Below, piece after piece: positions 38,493 through 49,341 of a DNA stretch of 64,000 nt. The DNA comes from Rachicladosporium sp. CCFEE 5018 (taxonomy: Eukaryota > Ascomycota > Dothideomycetes > Cladosporiales > Cladosporiaceae), in NCBI GenBank assembly GCA_002077045.2, contig KZ111153.1:959681-1023680 (forward strand), written 5' to 3'. The translations under genes were made by a program, and so were the position numbers. Every line of letters starts with the position of its first letter. Positions within the stretch are counted from its first letter, which is position 1. A model generated the notes under the pieces. The model had not been told where the DNA came from, ran no database searches, and saw only the letters and a program-made list of their open reading frames with translations.

Positions 38493-41037
38493 ATGGCAGA
38501 TGTCCTCCCCTTGCCCTTCGGCTCACCTCTACATGATCTCTTCGCGCCTCAAAACACCACATACCGTACCACCTACCCTTCTTCCCACAGCGTTTCCTCT
38601 CTCGGCCATACTCACCATCAGCGTCCTCGCAAGTCAACGAGCAGCTCAGTGTCCAGTGCATCTTACCTCTCTCCACGGCTCCAGCCACGCAATGTCAGCG
38701 TCTCGCCTGGATCGCATCGCTCATCTTTGCTGGGAGGACTGCCGAACCCGAAGCTCACGGGTGTCGTCAGTCTACATGGCGTGTCCCTACAGGTCTCGCG
38801 CGATGCCAGCTTCATGTCGGCACCAAGCAGGAGGCAGAGGTCGGACTCGGAGTCGATGAGCAGTGTGATACACAACAAGGGTATGCGAGCTAGCTTCCCG
38901 GGCATCGTCGGACGTGAGACATCAGATTTGATGGGACCAGATGCAGAAGTGGTGAACACTGGCACTGCCACTGCCACAGCTGGCCCTGCCACACAGACGA
39001 ATTACGACCTCCCGGAACTTCCGTCTTCGCCACCGGCATCACCGAGCAAGTCAGCAAAACCATTCGGCCGCTGGCTCAGCACGCTGCGTCGGCGTAAGAT
39101 GAAGGCTCAGTCGCCCACGCCAGTCACTCGCAGCACTCAACGCTGGGTCATGGACGACTTCGAACCTGCGCCACCGGTCTCTCAGCAACGCGCGAGTCAC
39201 AAGAAATCCGACTCTACTACTTCGTCATTTAACTTCGTCGCTGGCATCAAGTCTGCGACAATTACATTGGCAAGCATGAGCATCGCACCTCTCTCTAGAC
39301 GCACGAGCAAATGGCATCGTGGGCACAATCGACGAAGCAGTATCGTGTCAGGGTCGGACGTACGGCCGTCTGCTGAGACGCAGCGCAGTGTACTTGATGA
39401 GGCGGCGAAGATGAGGAGCAGGAAGAGGAGAGAGAAGCTGGAGGAGCTCATCAGGACGGAAGAGAACTATGTGGCTGATGTGAAGGCGTTGTCAAACGTA
39501 TGGACGTCGTGTGGTAGTCACGTAGTAAGGTGCTGATCGATCAAGCAGGCTTACTTCACGATACTCGGCCATCACCCAACACTCACGAGCTTCGCTCGGG
39601 CATCAGCGCAGCGGACCATCAACGACATTCTGCACATTCACGATGAACTTTTGGGCAATCTGTACTCCGTAGTACCGTCCGCAGAGTACGATCAGCACAT
39701 CGCCAAAGCTTCCGTCATGCAGGAAGGCATCAGGCCAAACCATGTTCGCTGGCATAGCGTGGACATCGTGCCCGGTCAAGCCACGATCCACCCTTCGCCG
39801 AAGCGACTATCCCTCGCAGCTGCGATGCATCAGCGCCGGCGCTCGCTGCAGGTCAACCGGAGCTCTGAGCAAGAAGCTGCTGTCTTGCGATGCGCGCCGC
39901 AGGTCGTTGCGAGTGTGGCAGAGGTGTTTCGGAAATACGTATGAGCAGAGCAAATGGCTTCCTGACGATCTCGTTGTGTGAATCGAACGCGCTCGCTGAC
40001 AGCCTTGACTTGGTACCTCGCAGATCCCTCGCTTCTCGATCTACTCGGACTACGGCGCAGACTATGAGATCGTGGCGCGAGACATCGAGGAGACTCAACG
40101 TAGTATCGCGACATGGCCTGACTTCGATCGCGCGATCGAGGCATTGAGCTCGACTGTCAACCCTGAGCGGAGTCGGGAGGCGAACAGAAAGAAGGCGCTC
40201 ACCATCAAGGATCTCCTGATTAAGGTGAGCGTGGCCGTGAGAGATGAGGCAAGTAGGTATGCGCGACTGATAGCGTTTGTAGCCCATCCAGCGACTCCCA
40301 CGCTACGAGCTGCTTTTCGGCGATCTAGCGAAGCTGACACCAGTCTGCGATGGTCCGGAGACTCACGCATCCTTGCAAGACCTACTGAGCCAGCTCAACG
40401 CAACATGCCAGGACATGAACGCCGCCAAAGACAGCGATCCGGCCAGACTCCGCAAGCTTGAGACGACCTGGCTGCTAGGTGATCGCCTCATGTTTTCCGA
40501 CCAAGTGCCCAAGAGCATCTTTCTGCAGATGCTAGGTCCCGTTGAGCTGTGCGCGTGCTTGCACACCGCCTATAGGAGTAAGGGCGAGTTCATGAAGGGC
40601 ATGTATGTAATTTGTGTGCTTTTCGACACTACACTACTGCTCGCCACTGCCGAGGAAGAAGGCGCAAGGTATGCCGTACTGGCTGGTGTGCCCCTTGCGA
40701 GTGCAGCAATCGAGGAAAGCGACAATCGCAAAGGTCTGCAGTGCTACACTGCGCCGCATACTTGGAAGCTCGTCTTCGAGCATGGTGCGAGGGTGTACGA
40801 GATCATACTCACGGCCTGCTCAGCTGTCGAGGCGCTGGTCTGGCGCGAACAGCTCGAGCTCCACACTCAAGCTCAATCTCTGGCCGTAGCACAGGGCAAA
40901 AGCAACGTCTTCGAGCTCCATTCTCCACTCGTCAACGACCTTCGCAGCATCGGCAAGGCTTTTGGCAAGCCAGGGTCGTTCATCCGCCAGGCTAGTTCCA
41001 CGAACGTGCACCGTACAGCCACTGTAGGGCCGATGAC
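38493..41037 (+). CDS. Rho guanine nucleotide exchange factor, DH plus PH (3' end lost in gap)
   Basis: Exons 38493-39497, 39549-39938, 40024-40224, 40283 to the gap at 41038; introns 51-85 nt, all GT-AG and between codons. The N-terminal 300 residues are Ser/Pro-rich and probably disordered. The DH domain starts with REKLEELIRTEENYVADVK, continues AYFTILGHHPTLTSFARAS, IPRFSIYSDYGADYEIVAR, and has the diagnostic PIQRLPRYELLFGDLAKL at about residue 533. A PH-like part follows (LLGDRLMFSDQVPKSIFLQM, FDTTLLLATAEEEGARY, WREQLELHTQ). GEFs of this class activate Rho-type GTPases in polarity and wall signalling. Whether a CNH or other domain follows cannot be seen. The start of the same gene is repeated at 63481. 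An open frame that continues across the gap into the next gene is an artefact. Confidence 0.88.
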
Positions 41038-41137
41038 NNNNNNNNNNNNNNNNNNNNNNNNNNNNNNNNNNNNNNNNNNNNNNNNNNNNNNNNNNNNNNN
41101 NNNNNNNNNNNNNNNNNNNNNNNNNNNNNNNNNNNNN
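41038..41137. other. Assembly gap (100 N), join between segments 1 and 2
   Basis: Exactly 100 Ns. Left: the RhoGEF coding region. Right: the transcription-factor-like gene, starting in mid-codon series at the point matching 16125. The order and distance across it are therefore not shown by sequence. Confidence 0.98.
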
Positions 41138-42334
41138 ATCATCTGGGGCGGCGTTGCGGATCTTTGGTTCTCCATGGTTCCTGCCACGTATGGACACGAC
41201 CATAGACTAGACGCCACTATGTTCGCCATAGAAGCTGTTTGTCACTACAGGCAAGCATTCCCCGGATCCACACTCGCGAAATGCCACGCTACCATGGCCG
41301 TTGCACTGCAGGCGCTGCGAGAGGCCATGCTTGATGAGAAGGAGAGATGGAGCGACTTTACTCTTGCCGCAGTGGCAGGTCTATCACCAATGGAAGCGGT
41401 AAGAACCGGGAGAGCTATGCTGGTCACCGCGCATGCGAAGGGTCTGGGGACTCTGCTGTATGAGCGGGTAGGCAAAGTACCGCTTAGTCGTCTCAGTGCT
41501 GGGGTGTTCGTGTATCACATCAGCGACGATCTGCTTCTCAATTGTTTGGCCGGCACAGCTTCGAGATTGGAGCAAGTACAGGATTCATATCTTACCCACG
41601 ACTCACTGAGCTGTTATGGCGAACCTGCACTTATACTACGGCACGCAGGCACTCGCATCTCGCTGGGACTGCCACGGTCGTTGGTATATACCCGAGCCGC
41701 TCGAGTGCGACGAGATGATCCCAAGTCGACCACGTTGGCTCTTGAGCTGGCCGAGGCGATTTGTCGCTTGCGTGATACGAAGGTCATGGGAGCGGAGGAA
41801 CAGTTTATTGAATGCCTGGTGAATGTGCCGACGACTGTACCAGACGACCGCAGTATCACACCAACCTCGCTTGACTTCCGCAACGCGGAGGACTTCCACG
41901 CCGCACTCCTGTACTGGCATACCCGAATGGCTTTGCTTCGAATTTGCGCGCGCCTCCATGCTCTGGACGCGAGCGCATATACTGCCTACGAGTTGCCATC
42001 ACCAGTTGAGACCAGCATAGAACTGCACTCACTCGGCAAGGCGATCATCAGATCATCGCAATACTCTCGACAACGCATGGGACAGATTCGAAGGCGGCTA
42101 TACGCACAATCCTTGCTGATGTGCTGGGGTGCGCTACGTGACAGAGGCAGTAGTGGAGAGCAGAGCGCATGTGAGCACCAAGTCCGGGTCTGGCTGCTAT
42201 CGAGGATCGACGATCTGCTCGGCAGCTCTGTTGCACTTGCACCACAGGATCTGGATACGGCGGCCGACTTGGTCGTCGGTGGTCCACTCGTCGGTACATT
42301 CCGGGCGTTCTTCATGACCGAAACTAAGGTGTGA
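41138..42334 (+). CDS. Transcription-factor-like protein, 5' end lost in gap (segment 2 copy)
   Basis: 398 residues, matching residues 122-519 of the gene at 15762, starting IIWGGVADLWFSMVPA just after the gap. About 25 amino-acid differences by eye, for example Glu to Gly in AVRTGRAML, Trp to Cys in SCYGEP, and Val to Ala in LAEAICRLRD; the C-terminus (GTFRAFFMTETKV) is the same. The Cys-rich N-terminal part cannot be seen. No stop or frameshift, so both copies stay open. Confidence 0.65.
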   Translation: MIWGGVADLWFSMVPATYGHDHRLDATMFAIEAVCHYRQAFPGSTLAKCHATMAVALQALREAMLDEKERWSDFTLAAVAGLSPMEAVRTGRAMLVTAHAKGLGTLLYERVGKVPLSRLSAGVFVYHISDDLLLNCLAGTASRLEQVQDSYLTHDSLSCYGEPALILRHAGTRISLGLPRSLVYTRAARVRRDDPKSTTLALELAEAICRLRDTKVMGAEEQFIECLVNVPTTVPDDRSITPTSLDFRNAEDFHAALLYWHTRMALLRICARLHALDASAYTAYELPSPVETSIELHSLGKAIIRSSQYSRQRMGQIRRRLYAQSLLMCWGALRDRGSSGEQSACEHQVRVWLLSRIDDLLGSSVALAPQDLDTAADLVVGGPLVGTFRAFFMTETKV

Positions 42335-44240
42335 TGTGGAGCTAGCGTCGGGCCCCATGGGATGGGGCAAAACCAAGCAGGTAGTCGGCCTGAGCGATCT
42401 CACAGCCTCAGCAGGTGGCTTGGCGGATATAACGAGTTGCGACATCGGAAGGCAACGATATTGAGCAGGCAGGCAGGCAAGCAGGCGGTCACTCGCCGTC
42501 GATATGACACACTGCCATCAGATGCAGGATCTAGCCGACATATTGCTACTGATTGCCACCCATCGCCTTGATTGTCCGCTTCAGGTCGACGTGCCGCCAA
42601 GGAGCCGCGAAATGGCTCGACCTCAACATCACTGTCTTCATATCGGCGAGCGACTATCGGCGGGACTATGCGGAGCTATATCTTCGAGTTGGGTGCCTCG
42701 CAAGCTTGCTGCTAGAGGTGCGATACCCTTCCACCGATCCCCGCTCGGCTACCGAGCGCAAGTACGATAAGGACTTGATCGACAACGTCCATGCGACCAG
42801 ATGCTATCGCGACGTCGTTCTTGCCCACAGATTGTGATATCGCGCAGCGAGTCATGGATCGTGGGGAAGTGTGCCTGGTGATCAATACTTCGAAGTACCC
42901 CTCACCAGTCGTCTGGGATGCTTTTTCCCAATAAAGCGCCACAATCATGCGAAGTAGATCAGTCCGTCACGTCCTCTAGCGAGCGAGCGCAATATGTGAA
43001 GGTCGAGGCAAGTGTAACCGTGTGCAAAATATGTTCACTCGAGGCAATGTGTCGCCGACAGAAAGCTCTTGACAGCTGCAGCGCTGTAGCTTTGACCACA
43101 AGGCAGTGTCGCATGTCAGCCTTGCGACAGACGCCACAACGGTCAGCCCTACATGTCGTCGAATCACCAGCGCGCTGACACACGTCGCTGAGCACAAGGA
43201 ACCCATGCTTGCCCACGGATGCACTGCCGCACAGTCAGCGCCGCCAAAATTCTGCCCTCGCTCGCAGTCGGCAAGGTACGGCGCGCGGTCGGTGGGAGCT
43301 GTGCCGCCATGCTGCATGAGAAGACTATTGTTCCTGATGCATGCTGATCACACTGCAGGCATGCGAGCTTGGTTGTGGACATGTTGCGCGCAGGTACTGC
43401 CTGTCTCATCAGTGTGACAGCTGCCTCTTGCAATTTGACGAAGTGGTGTTCAGGCGGATAGCGCAGTAGCCATGGCATTGTTGAGAAGACGACGTTGCAT
43501 CTGACGTCGAACACCGCGTTCTATTCTCGTAGCGTTCGTCGGTCGGCCCTTCTGCCCACCGATCTTCTAAACTCGATACGGCCCTTGGACCCGCTTTTCC
43601 CATCGTCTTCAGTCACCTCACACGAGGTGGACAAAATTTTCACCCGCATCGGACGAAGCCGGCGGTCGACTGCTTCGCCGCTACACGATCTTATGCAGGT
43701 CTCCATGCAACCTGATTGGAGCGCATAGCAGATACTAAACCCGTTTGGCATGCTGACGCGAGAACGCTCGCCCGTTGCGAACGCCACAGATCAGGCTTCC
43801 CGCGTGCGCATGCTACCGTCTCACCCAGGGCTGTGCCGCGATGGCACTATCTGTCACCTCACCTCGTGTTACTATCCAGCTTCGCCGAGAATGGCAGACC
43901 GCTGCTGCTCGCTCAGCAGCCTGACGTCGACTCATCGCTGCGATTAGCAACATGCTCGTGATGCTTTCCCATCACGCTATCGAACCCGGTGGAGGGCCAT
44001 CGTCCCGATCATACACCTCTGGTATATGAGGTGAGCGTGTGCGCGATCTTGGAAGCAGTTTCTCATCTTTGTACACCACGCAACAACAGCAATACCCTTT
44101 TCCTATCGTTCTATCTTTGCTTGGGACTCACTCGCTATAGTCCCTAGTTCACATTCGCTCTCATCTGCTCTATCGCATTTCCTTGTCGCAAGAAGATCAT
44201 ACCAAAACTAATTCCAGACACTAATCGACAACACCCGATC
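42335..44240. other. Gene-free/relic region, segment 2
   Basis: Counterpart of 17322-19225. Contains the block 42561-42717 in the opposite orientation, and a frame at 42553-42837 (95 codons, starts CTG in place of ATG) that runs through the block and on into RYPSTDPRSATERKYDKDL. That frame looks coding but has no recognised family and ends early (AHRL stop), so it is treated as a relic. Confidence 0.45.
42561..42717 (+). other. 157-bp block, opposite orientation to segment 1
   Basis: Reverse complement of 17548-17704 with one difference. Flanks are collinear; the right junction is crossed by a continuous open frame (CLASLLLEVRYPSTDPRS), favouring this as the original orientation. Confidence 0.9.
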
Positions 44241-45845
44241 ATGTATCGCACACTTGCTGTCTTGGCCGTCGTCGGCAGCGCTGCTGCTCTGCCCGGCGGT
44301 GGCTACGAACATCCTCCGTCATACGGCGACAACTGGGGCAAGAACACCACTGAGTCAGGATGGGGATCGAAGACTACGTCGTCGACGTCCGGCTGGAGTT
44401 CGACATCGAGTTCGACCGTGTCGAGTAGCTCCTCGTCGAGCGTACCAGTACACCCCACAGGATCATACAGTCACTCATGGTCGTCCTCGTCGTCAAGCAT
44501 ACCAGTTTACCCAACTGGCTCTTACTCGCACTCCTCGTCCTCGAGCGTGCCAGTACACCCAACAGGAAGCTACTCGCACTCTTCGTCGTCGTCAAGCACG
44601 CCAGTGTACCCAACTGGATCATACACACACACGTGGTCGCACTCCACGGGCGGTCCTCACCCCACTAGCTATCCTCCACATCCGACTGGTTATCCTCCAC
44701 ACCCGACTGGTTATCCTCCACACCCGACTGCTGGATCGGGCACCACTACAACCCAGACAGCGACCACATACGTGACGACTTGCCCAGTCACCTACACGAC
44801 TGAGGGCACCACCAAGACGTCGTTGACCACAAGCACTGTGACCGTCACCTCATGTCCGCACGGCAACTGCCACCCGACCACGCCTGCGCAGCCGACAACC
44901 TACATCCCAGGCACGACCACAAGTGTGATCTACGGAACCACCACATACCCAGTTACCACCGTCAAGACTTCGTTCGTGCCTCAGAGCTCGCCAGTTCTGA
45001 CTCACAGCGGCACTACCTACTACAGCACCTCGCTGTCTGTCACTTACTCAACAACTGTCTACCAGACGACTTCGGTCTACAGCTCGACTCTGTACCCTTC
45101 GCCACCTGCGAGCACGCCGTTGACGCCAGTGACACCAGTGATCCCAGTCACTTACACCACGCCTGTAGTGCCGGTCTCCACTGGCTGCCCAGCCGCGACA
45201 ACCGTCTACGCTGAGTCCTGCCCAGCTGGTCCATATATCACTGTGACTGAGACCATCTACACATCCATGCCTGCCAAGCCGACAACCACCCCAGCCGGTG
45301 GTGTGGGTAGCCACATGACCACGGAGACCGCAACCATCACTTACGGCAACGGACACACCACCACCGTCGTCGTGTCTTACACCACGACAGCCACCGCCAC
45401 TGAGACCACTACCTACACCAAGCCAGGCCACAACTCGCTGCCTCCATACCCGACTACTAGCAGCTCGTCCTCGATTGGTCCGATCGGTCCCACCGGCACT
45501 GGCAGCTACACTAGCAAGCCAACCGGCTACTCGAGCTCCAGCTCCAGCAGCGTTAAGCCCACTGGCTACTCCAGCTCCAGCAGCAGCAGCATCAAGCCCA
45601 CTGGCTACTCCAGCTCCAGCTCCAGCAGCATCAAGCCCACCGGCTACTCTTCCAGCTCAAGCTCCTACACCCCCAAGCCTACGGGCTACTCTTCCAGCTC
45701 AAGCTCCAGCTCCTACACCCCTAAGCCCACCGGCTACAGCTCGTCGAGCTCCAGCTCGAGCGCGACGTGGGCCAAGCCAACCGAGTCGAGCAGCAGCTGG
45801 GGCCATGAGTGGGCGAAGCCCACTATGTACGGTCAGGGATGGTAG
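44241..45845 (+). CDS. Secreted Ser/Thr-rich repeat protein (segment 2)
   Basis: 534 aa, start ATG 44241 (MYRTLAVLAVVGSAAALPGG). Same plan as the gene at 19226, but with four N-terminal PTGSYSHS units instead of six, one more PPHPTGY unit (three PPHPT in a row), and altered Ser runs in the KPTGY array. The central Cys positions are kept. The promoter (about 200 bp upstream) is nearly the same as in segment 1, with small differences. Likely secreted wall or matrix protein. Confidence 0.85.
   Translation: MYRTLAVLAVVGSAAALPGGGYEHPPSYGDNWGKNTTESGWGSKTTSSTSGWSSTSSSTVSSSSSSSVPVHPTGSYSHSWSSSSSSIPVYPTGSYSHSSSSSVPVHPTGSYSHSSSSSSTPVYPTGSYTHTWSHSTGGPHPTSYPPHPTGYPPHPTGYPPHPTAGSGTTTTQTATTYVTTCPVTYTTEGTTKTSLTTSTVTVTSCPHGNCHPTTPAQPTTYIPGTTTSVIYGTTTYPVTTVKTSFVPQSSPVLTHSGTTYYSTSLSVTYSTTVYQTTSVYSSTLYPSPPASTPLTPVTPVIPVTYTTPVVPVSTGCPAATTVYAESCPAGPYITVTETIYTSMPAKPTTTPAGGVGSHMTTETATITYGNGHTTTVVVSYTTTATATETTTYTKPGHNSLPPYPTTSSSSSIGPIGPTGTGSYTSKPTGYSSSSSSSVKPTGYSSSSSSSIKPTGYSSSSSSSIKPTGYSSSSSSYTPKPTGYSSSSSSSSYTPKPTGYSSSSSSSSATWAKPTESSSSWGHEWAKPTMYGQGW
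44445..44740 (+). repeat. In-gene tandem repeats, PTGSYSHS and PPHPTGY units
   Basis: Four PTGSYSHS-type units, then three near-perfect 24-bp units encoding YPPHPTGY (about 44669-44730). Compared with segment 1 this is two fewer of the first and one more of the second. Confidence 0.8.
45520..45770 (+). repeat. In-gene tandem repeat, KPTGYSSSS units (segment 2)
   Basis: Six imperfect units encoding KPTGY and a Ser run; Ser run lengths are more even than in segment 1. Confidence 0.8.
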
Positions 45846-46296
45846 AGAAAGGGGTTAAGAGGAACGCACTGTACAGACTTTGCATGAAGCGACATGACTA
45901 TAGACACCTTCCTTATTAGCGAGAGGCGTTTTGGAGTTCGCGCGATTATCGCGCTTGATATATATAATGGGTATACATTTGACATTTGAAGACCACTGCT
46001 TTCGTCTGCCTCATATCGTCGCATCTTCCGCCGTGTCTGATTGGTCTAGCATGGCACCCGCTGTGCGCGTCGCTATGCCTCCCATTTGCGAGGGGCGTCG
46101 GCGCTGCTACGTTTTGTGCCCTCAGCTTACTTGCTTCGCGGAGGACGCCACCAAACGGGGCATGCGTAGACGCGTCCAAAGGGCTTCCGTGTCATGCTTC
46201 ATTATGTACTATATCTGACCATATCTTATCGCACGTATCGTGTTCTTTGCTGCTATATCGCTCTGATGTTGGACAGCCTGCATCACACTTGCGGCG
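45846..46296. promoter_or_regulatory. Intergenic with TATA-like element, segment 2
   Basis: 451 bp. Keeps CGCGATTATCGCG and TATATATAAT at about 45940-45968. More diverged from segment 1 toward its right end. Confidence 0.35.
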
Positions 46297-46875
46297 ATGG
46301 ATTCACTCCAAGAGCTCGTCGATGGGATGACAGAGACTGCTCGCGTCTGTCTAAGATTTGATCGGGGTGATGGGCGGGAGACATCTGCCGATCATAGTCG
46401 GCGAGAAGTCGCTGCGGAAATACGGGATGCTTTGGAAGGGATCATGGGAAAAGTCCAAGAGATCGTCAACGATCTGAGGCAGGTAATGGCAGAGGCTGGG
46501 AAAGAGGAGAGTGACAGTGAAGAGATCGAATTGGCATCTCCACCAAACGTCACTAACATGTTCGCCGCGAACGATACTTCTAATCGTACGAACAGCTCTA
46601 CTGCTGCACCACGCCGCCGCGAGATGTACTGGGACATCGACGACGTTTGCATTGCGATCCAGGACGCCAAAGAAAAGCTTGAGGGGTATGTCCAGACGGT
46701 AGAAACGTACATATCATATCGCCTGGGCTATGAGGAGCTGCTGTCGGATTTTCAAGACTTGGAGGGCTTACTGCAGGAGATCACCGATGGTCTGACTGAT
46801 ATGGTGGACTTCATGCCAGATTTCGAATCCAGCTCTGAGAGAGAGGATCATCATGATACTGTTGCGGAAGAGTAG
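46297..46875 (+). CDS. Small acidic helical protein, member A (segment 2)
   Basis: 192 aa, counterpart of 21366-21926. The C-terminal hairpin is best kept (YWDIDDVCIAIQDAKEKLEG, YEELLSDFQDLEGLLQEITD, GLTDMVDFMPDFESSSE). The N-terminal helices (RDALEGIMGKVQEIVNDLR) and the linker (SPPNVTNMFAANDTSNRTNS) are largely changed, with length differences. The gene stays open despite many replacements, so it is under at least weak constraint. Function unknown. Confidence 0.7.
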   Translation: MDSLQELVDGMTETARVCLRFDRGDGRETSADHSRREVAAEIRDALEGIMGKVQEIVNDLRQVMAEAGKEESDSEEIELASPPNVTNMFAANDTSNRTNSSTAAPRRREMYWDIDDVCIAIQDAKEKLEGYVQTVETYISYRLGYEELLSDFQDLEGLLQEITDGLTDMVDFMPDFESSSEREDHHDTVAEE

Positions 46876-47101
46876 CGGTCGGCGCGTGAAAGCTGGAGCA
46901 GTTGCTTGGTCGATCAGGATTTTGCGAGGCCTCTGGCGGCTTCCTGGATCGAGAAGGTTCTGTGGAGGATGTATTGACCGCGAGGTGGCTCTCGCACTAT
47001 CCATAGTCCAGAGTAGTAGCACAAAGCGTAGCAAGTAGCATAAGGACTCTATTCTTCCAGCGATCGTAGCTTCTGCTGCTCGATCCCAAACCACGACCAG
47101 C

Positions 47102-47911
47102 ATGAGCACGCCTGGAATCGAGAGTCTTCTTGATAATCTGCACCAGCAGCTCACCCAGATTGTGGCTTGCTGCAACGAGTTAAATGACCCATCTGGGCGC
47201 TGGGGCGATATTGAGGCGTACATGACGAGGCGGTACGAGGTACGGGCTGTGCACGTCGACTTCCAGAATGCCATCGCATTGATCATGAAGATCCGCGCGG
47301 CGGTGAGAGATCGCCGAGGGCTTGTGAGACCTCACGCAGGAGATGGATATGAGGAAGAGGAAGATATGGAGGACACAAAGCATGAGGAGTTGAGTAGTGA
47401 AGGAGAAAGCGATGAGCAAGAAAACGGCGAGACGGTAGGTACGAGAGAAGAAGACGATATGGTACAGGGCAGCGAGCAGTCGATCACCGACGCCAGTCTG
47501 ACCATTGCCGCTGGGTTCCATCTGGCGCAACAGAGCAAAGCGGCTGCTGAGAGCTCCGTACTCACTGGACTACCAGGTAGCAGCGCGCGGACGATCGATG
47601 AAACTCCAGACAGTGCCACTGCCACCGCGGCTGAGGATGAGCATGAAGAGAGCTCCATCGATTCGAACGCCACCCTCTCCGTGGAGGATCTAATCACTCA
47701 TCTCTCCGATGTCGCATACGAGCTTGAGCCGGTGGTCAGACGCAGCTGGGAGTTCGTGGTCGACGAAAGTCTCACCTACGAAGACTTGCAGTCAGGACTG
47801 AGGCGCATGGTACGTGGCATGCGCACTACGGCCGCGGAATTGGCCGGCATGATCGCTCGCATGGAGGCCAGCGAAGATGATGGCGATGATAGTGATGATG
47901 AGCCGGAGTGA
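47102..47911 (+). CDS. Small acidic helical protein, member B, shortened tail (segment 2)
   Basis: 269 aa, counterpart of 22169-23059. The N-terminal 60 residues and the C-terminal helical block (ELEPVVRRSWEFVVDESLTY, DLQSGLRRMVRGMRTTAAEL) match; the linker is mostly different and longer. It ends EDDGDDSDDEPE at a TGA (47909-47911). Beyond that stop and a second one (TAA), the same frame still codes an acidic run (SEGEEQQKDKDENDDDDSEG), so an acidic tail like that of segment 1 was cut off. The Cys end GFCGGC is missing. Confidence 0.7.
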   Translation: MSTPGIESLLDNLHQQLTQIVACCNELNDPSGRWGDIEAYMTRRYEVRAVHVDFQNAIALIMKIRAAVRDRRGLVRPHAGDGYEEEEDMEDTKHEELSSEGESDEQENGETVGTREEDDMVQGSEQSITDASLTIAAGFHLAQQSKAAAESSVLTGLPGSSARTIDETPDSATATAAEDEHEESSIDSNATLSVEDLITHLSDVAYELEPVVRRSWEFVVDESLTYEDLQSGLRRMVRGMRTTAAELAGMIARMEASEDDGDDSDDEPE

Positions 47912-48202
47912 CCGGAGGAGGCGTAAAGCGAGGGAGAAGAGCAGCAGAAGGATAAGGACGAGAACGACGACGATGATAGTGAAGGTCAGGATCGCAGGGA
48001 GTGGTGCTGGAGTGGGTGGTTACTAGGTAGTGCCTAGGGTTTTGAGATCAACTCTTGCGAGGCAGGCCAAAGTACGTTTGTCTCATACCAGCCTAGCGCA
48101 CATCTCCTCCCATCTCAACCTCACTCCTTCCCAATCCAGCATCTCCTCACGCGACTGCCCCAATGGTCACGCGACCACTCTCCAAACCCTCTCCCTCATC
48201 GC

Positions 48203-49201
48203 ATGTTCATAGCCCGCCCCGCCGGCGCAAAAGGCATCGGACTCTTCGCCACACAGCTCATCCCCGCCGGCACAAGGCTCCTCGCAGAGAAACCTCTTTT
48301 CACAGTCGCCTCAGAGAGCGAAGCCTACGCCGCATCCCGGCGACTAGGAAGCTACGATCGCAAGACCTTCCTAGGACTTGTGGGCGGGAATGCGAGGGAG
48401 AGGAGCAAGAGGCTTTGGGTGGAGGCGGGGTGGCATACGGTCAAGGAGGCTGTGGGGGATGTGCTGAACGTCGTGAGGAAACGGAATGGCGCGAAGACCT
48501 GGCCTTGCGCCGCTAGCTACCTCACCGCCCGTAGCACATTCTTGTCGAATAACTTCGCGCTGTCTACTTCGCCTTCGATGCGTGCGATCTTTCCGAATAT
48601 CTCGCGGTTAAACCATGCCTGTGTGCCGAATACTGAAGCAAACTGGAACGCCAATCTCGATCACTTCACTGTGCATACCCTCTCGCACGTTCCCGAAGGC
48701 GAAGAGCTGACGCTGAGCTATCTCGAAAGCCACGGTGCAGTAGCGGCCGACCGACGCGAAGCTCTCAGGGGCTTCATGTTCGAGTGCGGATGTGCCGCTT
48801 GCGCGATGGGCACGCCTGCCGCGCAACAAGGCGAGATCAGCAGAGCAGACCTGCAGATCAAGGTCCGAGAGTTCGCGCAAAGCGACGGCAGCCAAGGCGA
48901 GCTGGACGTCATGCGGGCTATGCTGCGGATGTATGAGCAAGAAGGAATTCGGGGCCGGGAGCTGGCGACGATGTATATTGCGACTGCGAAGATGGCGCAC
49001 AGTGCAGGGGCACTCGAGGATGCAAGGGCGCTGGCGAAGCGCGGCTTGGAACTTGAGGAAACTTGCTGCGGGAACGATAGTCCGTTCTTCGCGAAGAGCC
49101 GGGTTGATGTCGAGAGACTGCAGCTAGGAGATCTGGACGGTGGTAAAGCGAGCGTCTTCGATACGACGGAGTCGTCGAACCTTGCAGCGGCTGCGTCGTA
49201 A
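48203..49201 (+). CDS. SET-domain protein (segment 2)
   Basis: 332 aa, the same length as the gene at 23210. All SET motifs are kept (KGIGLFATQLIP, ISRLNHACVPNTEANW, EGEELTLSYLES, CGCAAC). About 30 replacements, most in the C-terminal third (for example GTPAAQQGEISRADLQ; MYIATAKMAHSAGALEDA), and one Arg to Cys in KTWPCAAS. Open and probably active. Confidence 0.85.
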   Translation: MFIARPAGAKGIGLFATQLIPAGTRLLAEKPLFTVASESEAYAASRRLGSYDRKTFLGLVGGNARERSKRLWVEAGWHTVKEAVGDVLNVVRKRNGAKTWPCAASYLTARSTFLSNNFALSTSPSMRAIFPNISRLNHACVPNTEANWNANLDHFTVHTLSHVPEGEELTLSYLESHGAVAADRREALRGFMFECGCAACAMGTPAAQQGEISRADLQIKVREFAQSDGSQGELDVMRAMLRMYEQEGIRGRELATMYIATAKMAHSAGALEDARALAKRGLELEETCCGNDSPFFAKSRVDVERLQLGDLDGGKASVFDTTESSNLAAAAS

Positions 49202-49341
49202 AGACGAGGAAAGGATGAGACTCTGGCATAGCTCAAGGCCTGCCGAGATGAGTTGTAGACATTTCATTCATGGTATTTTCATACCTATACAAACAACGCT
49301 CCGATGGTATCACAGTTCTATCCCAATGCTTCGCAAGCCTC

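Larger units (their letters stand above)
15762..40900. repeat. Segment 1 of the 25-kb repeated block
   Basis: From 16125 on, gene order and sequence are repeated at 41138 to the window end with an offset of 25,013 near the start, about 24,931-24,933 at the small helical genes, 24,993 at the SET gene and 24,988 from about 24,680 rightward. The part of segment 1 right of 39,012 is not covered by segment 2 inside this window. The repeat boundaries are not seen on either side, because one lies at the gap and the other beyond the window. Confidence 0.85.

Noticed and set aside
40373..42334. Open frame joining RhoGEF to the transcription-factor-like protein
   Set aside because: It passes through 100 Ns; each half belongs to a different gene.
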